The notes: generated by a model not told the origin, from the letters alone. 16,718 bases of DNA from CAYHZL01 sp964361075 (GCA_964361075.1 CAYHZL010000067.1:1-16718); one strand, 5' to 3'; counted from the first letter of the stretch, positions 1-6,201 are shown. Numbers and translations: made by a program.

Positions 1-107
1 TGCGAGCCGTTCTTTGGCGAAGCAATCTCGTTTTTTCTTGTTAATTGAAAGATTGTCCCAAGGGGATCCCTTTGGGACTTCGGTCGCTTCGCTCCCTCGC
101 AATGACG
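1..107. repeat. Extragenic inverted-repeat element, copy 1 (cut by window edge)
   Basis: This is an imperfect, nested inverted repeat. Its outer arms are TGCGAG (1-6) and CTCGCA (96-101). Inside them CAATCT (23-28) pairs with AGATTG (50-55), and GTCCCAA (55-61) pairs with TTGGGAC (72-78). It shares the order TGCGAG - CGTTTTTTG-like - GAAGCAATCT - AGATTGT - ACTTC - CTCGCAATGAC with the element at 1115-1226. Comparison with that copy suggests about five bases are missing before position 1. No protein is supported here. Confidence 0.75.
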
Positions 108-112
108 ACAAT

Positions 113-129
113 GTTTTTAGAGATGCCCT
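113..129. repeat. Solo copy of the MITE terminal repeat
   Basis: The 17 bases at 113-129 (GTTTTTAGAGATGCCCT) are identical to the right terminal repeat of the 126-bp element at 3413-3538, and the TA at 129-130 is also shared. No matching left end is visible inside the window. It is therefore either a solo end or the right end of an element that begins before position 1. The interior next to it differs from the 3413-3538 element. Confidence 0.6.
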
Positions 130-207
130 ATTTTTGAATAGTATTCCCGCCGCAGTACATAGGCGGGATTTCTTTTTTCTACAGTGTGTTGAAACAGCAG
201 AGGAAGA

Positions 208-1101
208 GTGAAACGTACCGATGTTATTGATATCGTTCTTTTTTTTACTATGGCAATTATTTGGGGTGTTACATGGCCTGTTCTTGTTATTGCATTACGA
301 TATTTTTCACCGATGTCACTTGCCGCAGGAAGAAATATTGTTGGAGCGTTTGCGTTGGGGTGTGTTCTCATCTTTCAAAAAAAAGAACGCCCGCGTTCTG
401 CGAAAGAAATTCTTTTCTATAGCGGACTTGGCATTGTGTGGATTACCATTCCGTATGCAATGGCATATTGGGCGCTGCAATATACATCGGGCGGAATAGC
501 GGCGGTGCTGACTACTGCCAATACCTTTTTTGTTATTTTATTTTCAGTACTATTTTTGAAAGAAGAACAACTCACCGTTCCTAAAATATCCGGTGTGCTA
601 CTTGGTTTTCTCGGCGTTCTTTGTATTTTTTCTGATAAGATATATAACGCATCGCCAATGTCATTAACTGCGAATGTTGTTCTTTTTATTTCATCATCAT
701 TCTCTGCGTTCGGCATGGTGGTCGCAAAACGGTTCACTCCGCCTACATCGCCATACAGCAGTACGGCATTGATGATGTTGAGTGCCGGCATCGTGTTGTT
801 TGCGTTGAGCGCAGGAACAGAACATCCGATGCGATACGATTTTTCTCCTGCGGCTGCCGGAGTGATGCTGTATTTAGGACTTCTTTCTTCGGCGGTTGGG
901 TTTTATATGTATATGACATTACTACATCGTGTTGATGCAGTAAAACTTTCGATGGTAGGATTCGTTGTCCCTGTTATTTCAATTAGTGTCGGTGCGGTGT
1001 GGCTTGGCGAAAGTATTTCAACGAATGAAGTGATCGGAACATTGGGCGTTTTTGCAGGATTAGCAATTGTGAATATTAAAAAATTATTTAGCTCTCACTG
1101 A
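208..1101 (+). CDS. EamA/DMT superfamily transporter
   Basis: The 297-residue protein is an inner-membrane permease of the drug/metabolite transporter superfamily, with two EamA repeats. About ten hydrophobic segments are visible, starting at residues 8-28 (VLFFTMAIIWGVTWPV). The first repeat ends near the conserved stretch LTTANTFFVILFSVLFLKE (about 101-119). The second repeat ends near VVPVISISVGAVWLGESIS (about 248-266). The length is normal for the family. The GTG start at 208 follows AGAGGAAG closely; the internal ATG at 250 (residue 15) would remove part of the first membrane segment, so GTG is preferred. The substrate cannot be told from sequence: family members export amino acids, metabolites or drugs. 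The gene stands alone, separated from aroK by a repeat block. Family assignment is firm, function is not. Confidence 0.9.
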   Translation: MKRTDVIDIVLFFTMAIIWGVTWPVLVIALRYFSPMSLAAGRNIVGAFALGCVLIFQKKERPRSAKEILFYSGLGIVWITIPYAMAYWALQYTSGGIAAVLTTANTFFVILFSVLFLKEEQLTVPKISGVLLGFLGVLCIFSDKIYNASPMSLTANVVLFISSSFSAFGMVVAKRFTPPTSPYSSTALMMLSAGIVLFALSAGTEHPMRYDFSPAAAGVMLYLGLLSSAVGFYMYMTLLHRVDAVKLSMVGFVVPVISISVGAVWLGESISTNEVIGTLGVFAGLAIVNIKKLFSSH

Positions 1102-1114
1102 AATACTCTTTGCG

Positions 1115-1226
1115 CGTCATTGCGAGGCGTTTTTTGCCGAAGCAATCTTAAAAATTTGAAAAAAAGATTGTGCCGAAGACATTCCTTTGGAACTTCACTC
1201 ATAAAAAACACTCGCTCGCAATGACT
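1115..1226. repeat. Extragenic inverted-repeat element, copy 2 (complete)
   Basis: The terminal arms are an 11-bp perfect inverted repeat: GTCATTGCGAG (1116-1126) and CTCGCAATGAC (1215-1225). Inner GAAGCAATCT and AGATTGTGCC are also arranged inversely. The same order of blocks appears at 1-107, so this is a dispersed element of about 110 bp. It has no coding capacity and is presumably non-autonomous. CGTCATTGCGAG-type repeats are common intergenic sequences in many bacteria. Confidence 0.75.
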
Positions 1227-1292
1227 TTTTCAGCGAGAACTATTTAGCTACTCAGCGCAATAAATGTATAAAATGATATTCCTTAAAAAATC

Positions 1293-1409
1293 GTTGCCAC
1301 ATTCGCCGCGGCGAATCACAGATTAAACTTTTCCGCCAAAGGCGGATCAGCCTCAGGCTGAAATGACGCCGAAGTGCCACCTTTAAAAATCTGTGAATCT
1401 GTGGCATAA
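1293..1409. repeat. Nested hairpin cluster upstream of aroK
   Basis: Several stems are nested. ATTCGCCGCGGCGAAT (1301-1316) is a perfect 16-bp palindrome. TCACAGATT (1316-1324) pairs with AATCTGTGA (1388-1396), and AATCTGTG is repeated in tandem at 1396-1403. Enclosed are TCCGCC/GGCGGA (1332-1337/1341-1346) and CAGCCT/AGGCTG (1348-1353/1355-1360). The GCCAC/GTGGC pair (1296-1300/1401-1405) can close the whole. It resembles an extragenic repeat more than a known riboswitch, and it ends about 45 bases before the aroK start. Confidence 0.55.
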
Positions 1410-1452
1410 CTTTTTGGGTGAGTAGTTACAAAATTATTTAGCTTTCATTACA

Positions 1453-2013
1453 ATGAATGATCTTCAGGAAAAAAAATCGTTAATCTATCTCATAGGATTT
1501 ATGGGGAGCGGGAAAAGCACTGTCGGACCAATTCTCGCAAACACCATCGGTTATGCTTTTATCGATCTTGACCATTACATTGAAATACGCACTCACAAAA
1601 AGATTGGTGAAATATTTGCTGCTGAAGGTGAAAAAAAATTCCGCAACATGGAACGTGAGACGCTTCGGTCTTTACTTGCTTCGTCGGCAACAGTTATTTC
1701 TCTCGGCGGCGGCACAGTAACGAATGATGAAATACTGAAACTTATCAAAACAAGCGGTGTCGTTGTCTATCTGAAATCTGATGTGGAACAAATATTTAAC
1801 CGCCTTCGCACTAAAGGTGACCGTCCGATGTTGCGCGATGAAAATGGAAATTTACTTGATGGCGAACACCTGCGATTAAAAATTACGACTCTTCTCGAAC
1901 AACGAGAGGTATATTACAATCAAGCCGACATCATCATTCACACCGACGATAAACGTATCGGTAATACAGTGGACGAACTTGCAAAAAAACTGAGAAAATT
2001 TATTCCATCGTAA
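1453..2013 (+). CDS. aroK: Shikimate kinase
   Basis: The enzyme phosphorylates shikimate to shikimate-3-phosphate with ATP in the cytoplasm (aromatic amino acid pathway). The 186-residue protein shows the Walker A loop GFMGSGKST (residues 15-23), the substrate-binding acidic pair in FIDLD (D38, D40), KFR with R64, the GGG motif (85-87), and the lid arginine in GDRPML (R124). The length is normal to slightly long, with a short N-terminal extension before the first strand. No Shine-Dalgarno sequence is evident before the ATG. The stop is followed after one base by the ATG of aroB, so the two are almost certainly co-transcribed and translationally linked. Confidence 0.96.
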   Translation: MNDLQEKKSLIYLIGFMGSGKSTVGPILANTIGYAFIDLDHYIEIRTHKKIGEIFAAEGEKKFRNMERETLRSLLASSATVISLGGGTVTNDEILKLIKTSGVVVYLKSDVEQIFNRLRTKGDRPMLRDENGNLLDGEHLRLKITTLLEQREVYYNQADIIIHTDDKRIGNTVDELAKKLRKFIPS

Positions 2014-2014
2014 T

Positions 2015-3130
2015 ATGAAAAAAAACTACACAACTGTTACCGTTGCACTCGGAGAGCGAAGCTATCCGATTTATATCGGCAAAAATCTTCTCGTCTCTTC
2101 GGGCGAGTTACTTGCACAACTGCATTTTCCAAAGCAGCTTGTTGTTATTACCGATACAACGGTGGCATCGTTGTATCTTGCGCCCTTACGAAAAAGTTTA
2201 GAGCGAAGCGGTTTCACAATACTTTCAATTATCATTCCTTCCGGTGAAAAACAAAAAAGTATTACTCGCGCAAATGCTATTTATACGGAGCTGCTTCGTC
2301 ATCGTATTGGAAGAAACTCCGCGGTAGTAGCGTTGGGCGGAGGAGTGATTGGCGACTTGGCGGGTTTCGTTGCGGCAACATATCAACGCGGTCTTCGCTT
2401 CGCGCAAATTCCAACAACATTGTTGGCGCAGGTAGATAGTTCTGTCGGAGGAAAAGTCGGCATCAATCATCCGCTCGGCAAAAATATGATCGGTGCATTT
2501 TTTCAACCCGAATGTGTTATTGCTGATATTGAAACTTTGCAGACATTACCGCAGCGCGAAATTGTTTGTGGACTTGGTGAAGTAGTGAAGTACGGCATTA
2601 TCATGAAAAAAGATTTTTTTGATTTTACTGCTCGTTCTATCAACCAAGTGCTGCAAAAAAATTTAACAGTGCTTTCTTCAATTGTTGCCGAATGTTGCTC
2701 GATGAAAGCGTATGTTGTTTCAAATGATGAACGTGAACAAGGGTTGCGCGCTATCCTTAATTTCGGTCACACCGTTGGTCATGCATTGGAAAAGGCGGGT
2801 AACTATCGCGTGTTCAAACATGGCGAGGCGATTCTTTTGGGTATGGTTGCAGAGGCATACATTGCGCGTGAACTCGGCTCTCTTTCATCTCAACACTTTG
2901 CAACTATTGAGCAGACAATTTTTTCAATCCCACTTCCTGCAAAAAAAACATTTTCAATTTCCGCTTCGGCGTTGCTGCCAACAATGCGTGTTGATAAAAA
3001 AAATAAAGACGGAAAAATTCGGCTTGTGTTACCTACAAAAATTGGCCACGTCAATCTACCCGAAGCGGTATTGGAATCACTCATCATTAAATCAATTGTG
3101 TATCTTAAAAAATTTACGAACAGGAGTTGA
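2015..3130 (+). CDS. aroB: 3-Dehydroquinate synthase
   Basis: The enzyme converts DAHP to 3-dehydroquinate, the first ring-forming step of the shikimate pathway, using NAD+ and a divalent metal. The 371-residue protein has PSGEKQK (75-81), the NAD-binding glycine motif GGGVIGDLAGF (108-118), PTTLLAQVDSSVGGK (133-147), and the metal ligands expected for the family: E189 in GEVVKYG, H252 in FGHTVGHALE and H269 in KHGEA. It starts one base after the aroK stop. The C-terminus is slightly longer than usual, with a basic tail ending NRS. The stop codon at 3128-3130 touches the tyrosine-recombinase fragment that begins the accessory island, so the original 3' flank has been replaced or invaded there. 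Confidence 0.96.
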   Translation: MKKNYTTVTVALGERSYPIYIGKNLLVSSGELLAQLHFPKQLVVITDTTVASLYLAPLRKSLERSGFTILSIIIPSGEKQKSITRANAIYTELLRHRIGRNSAVVALGGGVIGDLAGFVAATYQRGLRFAQIPTTLLAQVDSSVGGKVGINHPLGKNMIGAFFQPECVIADIETLQTLPQREIVCGLGEVVKYGIIMKKDFFDFTARSINQVLQKNLTVLSSIVAECCSMKAYVVSNDEREQGLRAILNFGHTVGHALEKAGNYRVFKHGEAILLGMVAEAYIARELGSLSSQHFATIEQTIFSIPLPAKKTFSISASALLPTMRVDKKNKDGKIRLVLPTKIGHVNLPEAVLESLIIKSIVYLKKFTNRS

Positions 3131-3412
3131 ATTATATTGATGAACAATCTTTCACTATAAATGTTCAACTGAAAAATAATTTTGTCAAATTCAAATACTA
3201 TGTGTACGAGTGTAAATTCCGTGAAGATAGGTTGCATTTCCATTCTTCAAGGCATACATTTGCCTCGTGGTTAGTACAGGACGGAGTTTCTTTTTTACGC
3301 GGTGAAGGAATTACTTGGGCACTCGGACGTAAAAACTACTCAGGTATATTCTCACCTACAGCTTGAGCAATTACACAACGAAGTAAACAGATTACAAATT
3401 TCGATGAATTGA
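3127..3412 (+). pseudogene. Tyrosine recombinase (integrase) 3' fragment, frameshifted, tail copy 1
   Basis: Only the C-terminal catalytic part of a phage-type/Xer-like tyrosine recombinase is present. The first frame reads KFKYYVYECKFREDRLHFHS followed by SRHTFASWLVQDGVS, which contains the Arg-His box (R of SRHTFAS). After the T run at 3291-3296 the correct frame shifts by +1 and reads VKELLGHSDVKTTQVYSHLQ followed by LEQLHNEVNRLQISMN, ending with TGA at 3410-3412. This segment contains the second His (GHS) and the nucleophilic Tyr (QVYSH). Removing one T restores an uninterrupted protein. The N-terminal arm-binding and core-binding domains and the first catalytic Arg are absent. The open frame begins next to the aroB stop, and no start codon is convincing. 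It is a relic and is not expected to be active. Confidence 0.88.
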
Positions 3413-3538
3413 TTAAGGGCATCTCTAAAAACTAGCAACGAAACCTTCAAGGTTTTTGTTTTTGCGATTTCCCCTAAAATTTTAACATTACAAAATTTGA
3501 TCAAGGTAAACCTTGAAGGTTTTTAGAGATGCCCTTAA
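3413..3538. mobile_element. 126-bp MITE-like element with 20-bp perfect terminal inverted repeats
   Basis: TTAAGGGCATCTCTAAAAAC (3413-3432) is the exact reverse complement of 3519-3538. The interior carries two AAACCTTxAAGGTTT-type palindromes (about 3441-3455 and 3508-3522) and no open reading frame. TTAA at both tips would fit a TA or TTAA target duplication, as in IS630/Tc1-type or similar elements, but the family was not identified. It lies directly after the recombinase stop codon. A solo copy of the same end is at 113-129, so it belongs to a dispersed family mobilised in trans. Confidence 0.72.
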
Positions 3539-3543
3539 GTTGC

Positions 3544-3566
3544 TTTAGCATTACACAAATGCTAAA
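3544..3566. promoter_or_regulatory. Perfect inverted repeat upstream of hicB, candidate operator
   Basis: TTTAGCATT (3544-3552) and AATGCTAAA (3558-3566) form 9-bp arms around a 5-base loop, 26 bases before the hicB ATG. HicB-type antitoxins commonly repress their own operon through inverted repeats at the promoter, so this is a reasonable operator candidate. A good Shine-Dalgarno sequence, AAAGGA (3581-3586), lies between it and the start codon. Confidence 0.5.
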
Positions 3567-3592
3567 TTTGATAAACAACAAAAGGACTTATT

Positions 3593-3805
3593 ATGACACT
3601 CACAGCCGTTTTTCAAAAAGTTGACGAAGGATATATTGGATTTGTAGAGGAAGTACCCGGAGCTAATACACAAGGTGCAACGCTGGAAGAAACACGGGAA
3701 AATTTACATGAAGCACTTGCGATGGTGCTGGAAGCGAACCGTTTACTTTCGGAAGAAACCTTGCCAAAAGAAAATATCGTTAAGGAAGAAATTGTCTTTG
3801 CATGA
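3593..3805 (+). CDS. hicB: HicB-family antitoxin
   Basis: The 70-residue protein is a HicB-like antitoxin. It reads MTLTAVFQKVDEGYIGFVEE and then VPGANTQGATLEETRENLHEAL, the partial RNase-H-like fold with the typical pattern of beta strands and GYIGFVEEVPGANTQGATLEE signature, followed by a helix. It should bind and neutralise the HicA toxin and repress the operon. No separate C-terminal DNA-binding domain is present, as in short HicB forms. The start is well supported by AAAGGA seven bases upstream. The last four bases overlap the hicA start (ATGA), so translation is coupled. The pair sits between two copies of the recombinase 3' end. Confidence 0.88.
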   Translation: MTLTAVFQKVDEGYIGFVEEVPGANTQGATLEETRENLHEALAMVLEANRLLSEETLPKENIVKEEIVFA

Positions 3806-3987
3806 AACGAAAAGAATTGATTAGGCATTTAGAACAACATGGCTGTGAGTTATTGCGTGAAGGCGGTAACCACACGATTTATGTAAACCGGAATAAACGA
3901 AAATCTTCCTCTGTTCCACGACATAACGAGATAAACGATTTTCTTGCGAAGAAAATTTGTAAGGATTTAGACACACCGATTACATAA
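3802..3987 (+). CDS. hicA: HicA-family mRNA interferase toxin
   Basis: This is a 61-residue dsRBD-like toxin of the HicA family, which cleaves mRNA in a ribosome-independent way and arrests growth until blocked by HicB. The hallmark GGNHTIY is present at residues 21-27, with the catalytic His at position 24, preceded by KELIRHLEQHGCELLREGG (4-22). The C-terminal half has SSSVPRHNEINDFLAKKIC, the usual P-x-H and helix pattern. The ATG overlaps the hicB stop by four bases. The gene order is antitoxin first, toxin second. All key residues are intact, so the pair is likely functional or recently so. Confidence 0.88.
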   Translation: MKRKELIRHLEQHGCELLREGGNHTIYVNRNKRKSSSVPRHNEINDFLAKKICKDLDTPIT

Positions 3988-4013
3988 TACAGATTTATTT
4001 GAATAGCAACACA

Positions 4014-4109
4014 GGGCACTCGGACGTAAAAACTACTCAGGTATATTCTCACCTACAACCTGAGCAATTGCATAACGAAGTAAACAGATTACAGATTTCG
4101 ATGAATTGA
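4014..4109 (+). pseudogene. Tyrosine recombinase 3' end, tail copy 2
   Basis: These 96 bases are a direct repeat of 3317-3412 with five substitutions. They encode GHSDVKTTQVYSHLQPEQLH followed by NEVNRLQISMN and a stop, including the second catalytic His and the nucleophilic Tyr. The similarity begins sharply at GGGCACTCGG and is preceded by unrelated sequence, so this is only a gene tail, not a gene. Three of the five differences keep the amino acid, which suggests divergence while the sequence was still coding, or separate origin from related recombinases. Confidence 0.85.
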
Positions 4110-4215
4110 AGAGACACAATGCTTTTGTTGATGAGATTGTTTCATATCAGTTTAAATAATATACTGTAACCGATATATCGAAATAAATCAATTTTTCTAA
4201 CATATAGTTTCTGTC

Positions 4216-5292
4216 ATGTCATTTTCGCCAACATATCCTTTTCAACTGCCGGAACTGCCTCCAGACGTTTCGTTTAACGGCGAACAAACAATCGCAATAT
4301 TGTTAAAGGCACGTACCGAGTTGGGAGAATTAAAGGGCTATACCCATTCAATTCCTAATCCGTTGTTATTATTATCTCCGGCAATATTAAAGGAAGCTAT
4401 CGCAAGTTCACAAATCGAAAACATTAATACGACAATTGAAAATGTTTTGCAGTTAACTCTCTTTCCTGAAAATGAACGACGACAACCGGACAAAGAAGTG
4501 CAGTACTACCACGATGCTATTCTTTGGGGATACAAAAATCTTACATCGTTTCAGCTTTCTTCACGAATGACAACCGGCATACATAATATTTTATTGCCGG
4601 AAGGCGATAAAAAGTTTCGTAGAACACCGAATAAAATTGAAAACACAATTACAAAAGAAACTCTGTACACACCGCCGAACGCAAATGAAATACCACGCTT
4701 AATGAGCAATTGGGAAAACTTTGTCCATGCAGAAGATGAAAATATTGATGTGTTAGTACGATGCGCTCTTGCTCACTACCAGTTTGAAGCAATTCATCCC
4801 TTTGGCGATGGAAACGGAAGAACGGGACGCATTACAGCCGTGCTGTACCTTGTACAAAGAGAATTGCTTTCGTTGCCAATTCTTTTTATTAGCGGGTACA
4901 TCAATAAAAACAGAAACGAGTATTACAAATTGTTACTGAATGTTTCGGCAAAAGGTGAATGGAATGAATTTGTTCTCTTTATGCTGAGAGCAATATATTT
5001 TCAGGCAAAAGAAACAAAAGAAATGTTATTGAACATTAAAGACCTGCACGAAAAGTATAGAGAGCTTGTGAGAACAAAACATAAAAAAATTTACTCAGCC
5101 GATTTGGTAGATATTCTTTTTGCTTCTCCAATGATAACACCGGTCGCGTTTGGCAAAAAATTGGATATTCACTACACAACGGCAAGTAAATATCTTGCTG
5201 AACTTGTGAAGGGGAAAATATTAAAAGATGAGTATGTGGGCAAGTATCATTTGTTCATTAATTACAAACTGATGAATATTCTCAATGGATAA
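4216..5292 (+). CDS. Fic family protein (AMP transferase-type, self-inhibited)
   Basis: The 358-residue protein carries the complete Fic motif HPFGDGNGRTGR (residues 194-205), with catalytic His194 and the anion-binding GDGNGR. Such enzymes usually transfer AMP, or another phosphate-containing group, from a nucleotide to Ser, Thr or Tyr of a target protein. The N-terminal half matches a Fic N-terminal domain (about 10-85). It contains SSQIEN at 64-69, which fits the inhibitory pattern [S/T]xxxE[G/N] with Glu68, so the protein should control itself in cis. The C-terminal 90 residues (about 270-358) look like a winged helix: ITPVAFGKKLDIHYTTASKY has a helix-turn-helix character. No Shine-Dalgarno sequence is obvious. 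It lies between recombinase tails 2 and 3. The target is unknown. Confidence 0.92.
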   Translation: MSFSPTYPFQLPELPPDVSFNGEQTIAILLKARTELGELKGYTHSIPNPLLLLSPAILKEAIASSQIENINTTIENVLQLTLFPENERRQPDKEVQYYHDAILWGYKNLTSFQLSSRMTTGIHNILLPEGDKKFRRTPNKIENTITKETLYTPPNANEIPRLMSNWENFVHAEDENIDVLVRCALAHYQFEAIHPFGDGNGRTGRITAVLYLVQRELLSLPILFISGYINKNRNEYYKLLLNVSAKGEWNEFVLFMLRAIYFQAKETKEMLLNIKDLHEKYRELVRTKHKKIYSADLVDILFASPMITPVAFGKKLDIHYTTASKYLAELVKGKILKDEYVGKYHLFINYKLMNILNG

Positions 5293-5339
5293 CACAATTG
5301 CACAGCACGGTGAACAAAATACAGATAGCATTGAATTGA
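5277..5339 (+). pseudogene. Diverged tyrosine recombinase 3' end, tail copy 3
   Basis: The stretch 5295-5339 reads QLHSTVNKIQIALN plus a stop, which aligns residue for residue with QLHNEVNRLQISMN plus the stop of copies 1 and 2; 33 of 45 bases agree with copy 2. Upstream, TATTCTCA (5277-5284) corresponds to the YSH codons of the other copies, but the section between is three bases shorter and differs. The alignment overlaps the last codons of the Fic gene (stop 5290-5292), so the Fic reading frame runs into the tail. It is weaker than copy 2, but the frame and stop position agree. Confidence 0.55.
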
Positions 5340-5370
5340 TAAAACCTTACTCACTTCATTGGAGAATAAA

Positions 5371-6156
5371 ATGAAATTATTTTGGAAGTATGTAGTTTTT
5401 ATATTTTTAGTTGGAATAATTGTTCAATCCTCTAAAGCAGATGACATTTATCTCAAGGATAGAACAGTTATTAAAAATTGTCAAGTCAAAGATACTATTG
5501 CCAATCAAGTGAGAGTTGTTACTTCTTATGGTGAAAGGTTTTTTTTGCTTATTTTAATTGCAAAAATTGATTTCTTACCATTTGATTCTTCACAAAATAC
5601 TCGGTTGATAAATTTAGATGACCAACTATTGCAAGAGAATAATAATTCTTTTGATATACAAGTTATGACTGTTCAGGGAGATGTATTTTGGTGTTCATTT
5701 GTAGAATCAACAGATAGCACGGTAACATATGCAATCAAAGAAGGTAATATAACGTTGAGAAAAATAGACATTTTGTCGGCGGTTAAAAAGACAACCTCTC
5801 TCACAAAAGGTCTAAACGCACCTCGTAAAACATCAACAAATAAAATGGAAATAAAAGAGTATGAAGCACTACCACTATTAATTTTTGCTATTGGTGGCGG
5901 AGTCTGGTCTTATACTCTATTCAAAAAATCAAGCGAACTGAGAGATGCATCTAATATTTTTGAACTCTTAAAATTGACAGCTTTACAAAATGAAGCACAA
6001 AAGCAATCTGGTGAAAAACAGTTATTGGGTATTGTGGCTGGTATCGTTTCAGCAGTGCTGTTTTTTGTGGCAATAAATCCAACTACGAGAACAATCGAGC
6101 AACCTGTAACAATATTTCCTACAAACAACGGTCTCAGTCTGTGCATAAGGTTTTAA
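5371..6156 (+). CDS. Hypothetical membrane-anchored exported protein
   Basis: The function is not recognised. The ATG at 5371 is chosen because GGAG lies six bases upstream (5361-5364); a TTG at 5359 would only add four residues. The 261-residue protein starts with a signal-like hydrophobic segment (about 5-22) ending KADD. It has a periplasmic-type region of two similar units: DDIYLKDRTVIKNCQV ... IAKIDFL (about 24-70) and FDIQVMTVQGDVFWCSFVES ... LRKIDIL (about 94-135). Both units have the pattern of a short beta-rich repeat seen in exported proteins of this bacterial group. Two further hydrophobic segments (about 167-184 and 218-236) are separated by a charged helix. The gene follows recombinase tail 3 by about 30 bases and may be cargo of the same island. 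Confidence 0.72.
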   Translation: MKLFWKYVVFIFLVGIIVQSSKADDIYLKDRTVIKNCQVKDTIANQVRVVTSYGERFFLLILIAKIDFLPFDSSQNTRLINLDDQLLQENNNSFDIQVMTVQGDVFWCSFVESTDSTVTYAIKEGNITLRKIDILSAVKKTTSLTKGLNAPRKTSTNKMEIKEYEALPLLIFAIGGGVWSYTLFKKSSELRDASNIFELLKLTALQNEAQKQSGEKQLLGIVAGIVSAVLFFVAINPTTRTIEQPVTIFPTNNGLSLCIRF

Positions 6157-6201
6157 TCGTGCTGTTAGTAATTCATAAATCTAAAAATATTTTTTAAACT
6201 T

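Larger units (their letters stand above)
1080..1443. other. Gene-free repeat block flanked by a 14-bp direct repeat
   Basis: There is no gene in this interval beyond the last codons of the transporter. AAAATTATTTAGCT occurs at 1080-1093 (inside the end of the transporter gene) and again at 1430-1443 (just upstream of aroK). A partial third copy, TATTTAGCT, is at 1241-1249. Between them lie the element at 1115-1226 and the hairpin cluster at 1293-1409. The flanking direct repeat suggests that the block was inserted or duplicated. No promoter for aroK was recognised with confidence. Confidence 0.5.

Noticed and set aside
14..211. 65-residue open frame at the window start
   Set aside because: It runs through the extragenic inverted-repeat element and the solo MITE end, has no domain-like sequence and no ribosome binding site, and its end overlaps the transporter start.
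417..791. Long minus-strand frames opposite the transporter, aroB, GH31 and GH3 genes
   Set aside because: They mirror well-supported plus-strand genes, lack recognisable domains and have no ribosome binding sites.
3291..3297. T TTT TTA slippery heptamer as a programmed frameshift in the integrase
   Set aside because: A -1 slip leads to TGA at 3303-3305, whereas the rest of the integrase needs a +1 shift; an extra T is the simpler explanation.
3987..4004. Fourth, very degenerate recombinase tail directly after hicA (reads IQIYLN)
   Set aside because: Fifteen of twenty bases agree with the tail of copy 2, but it is short, AT-rich and lacks the stop at the right place; too weak to call without a search.
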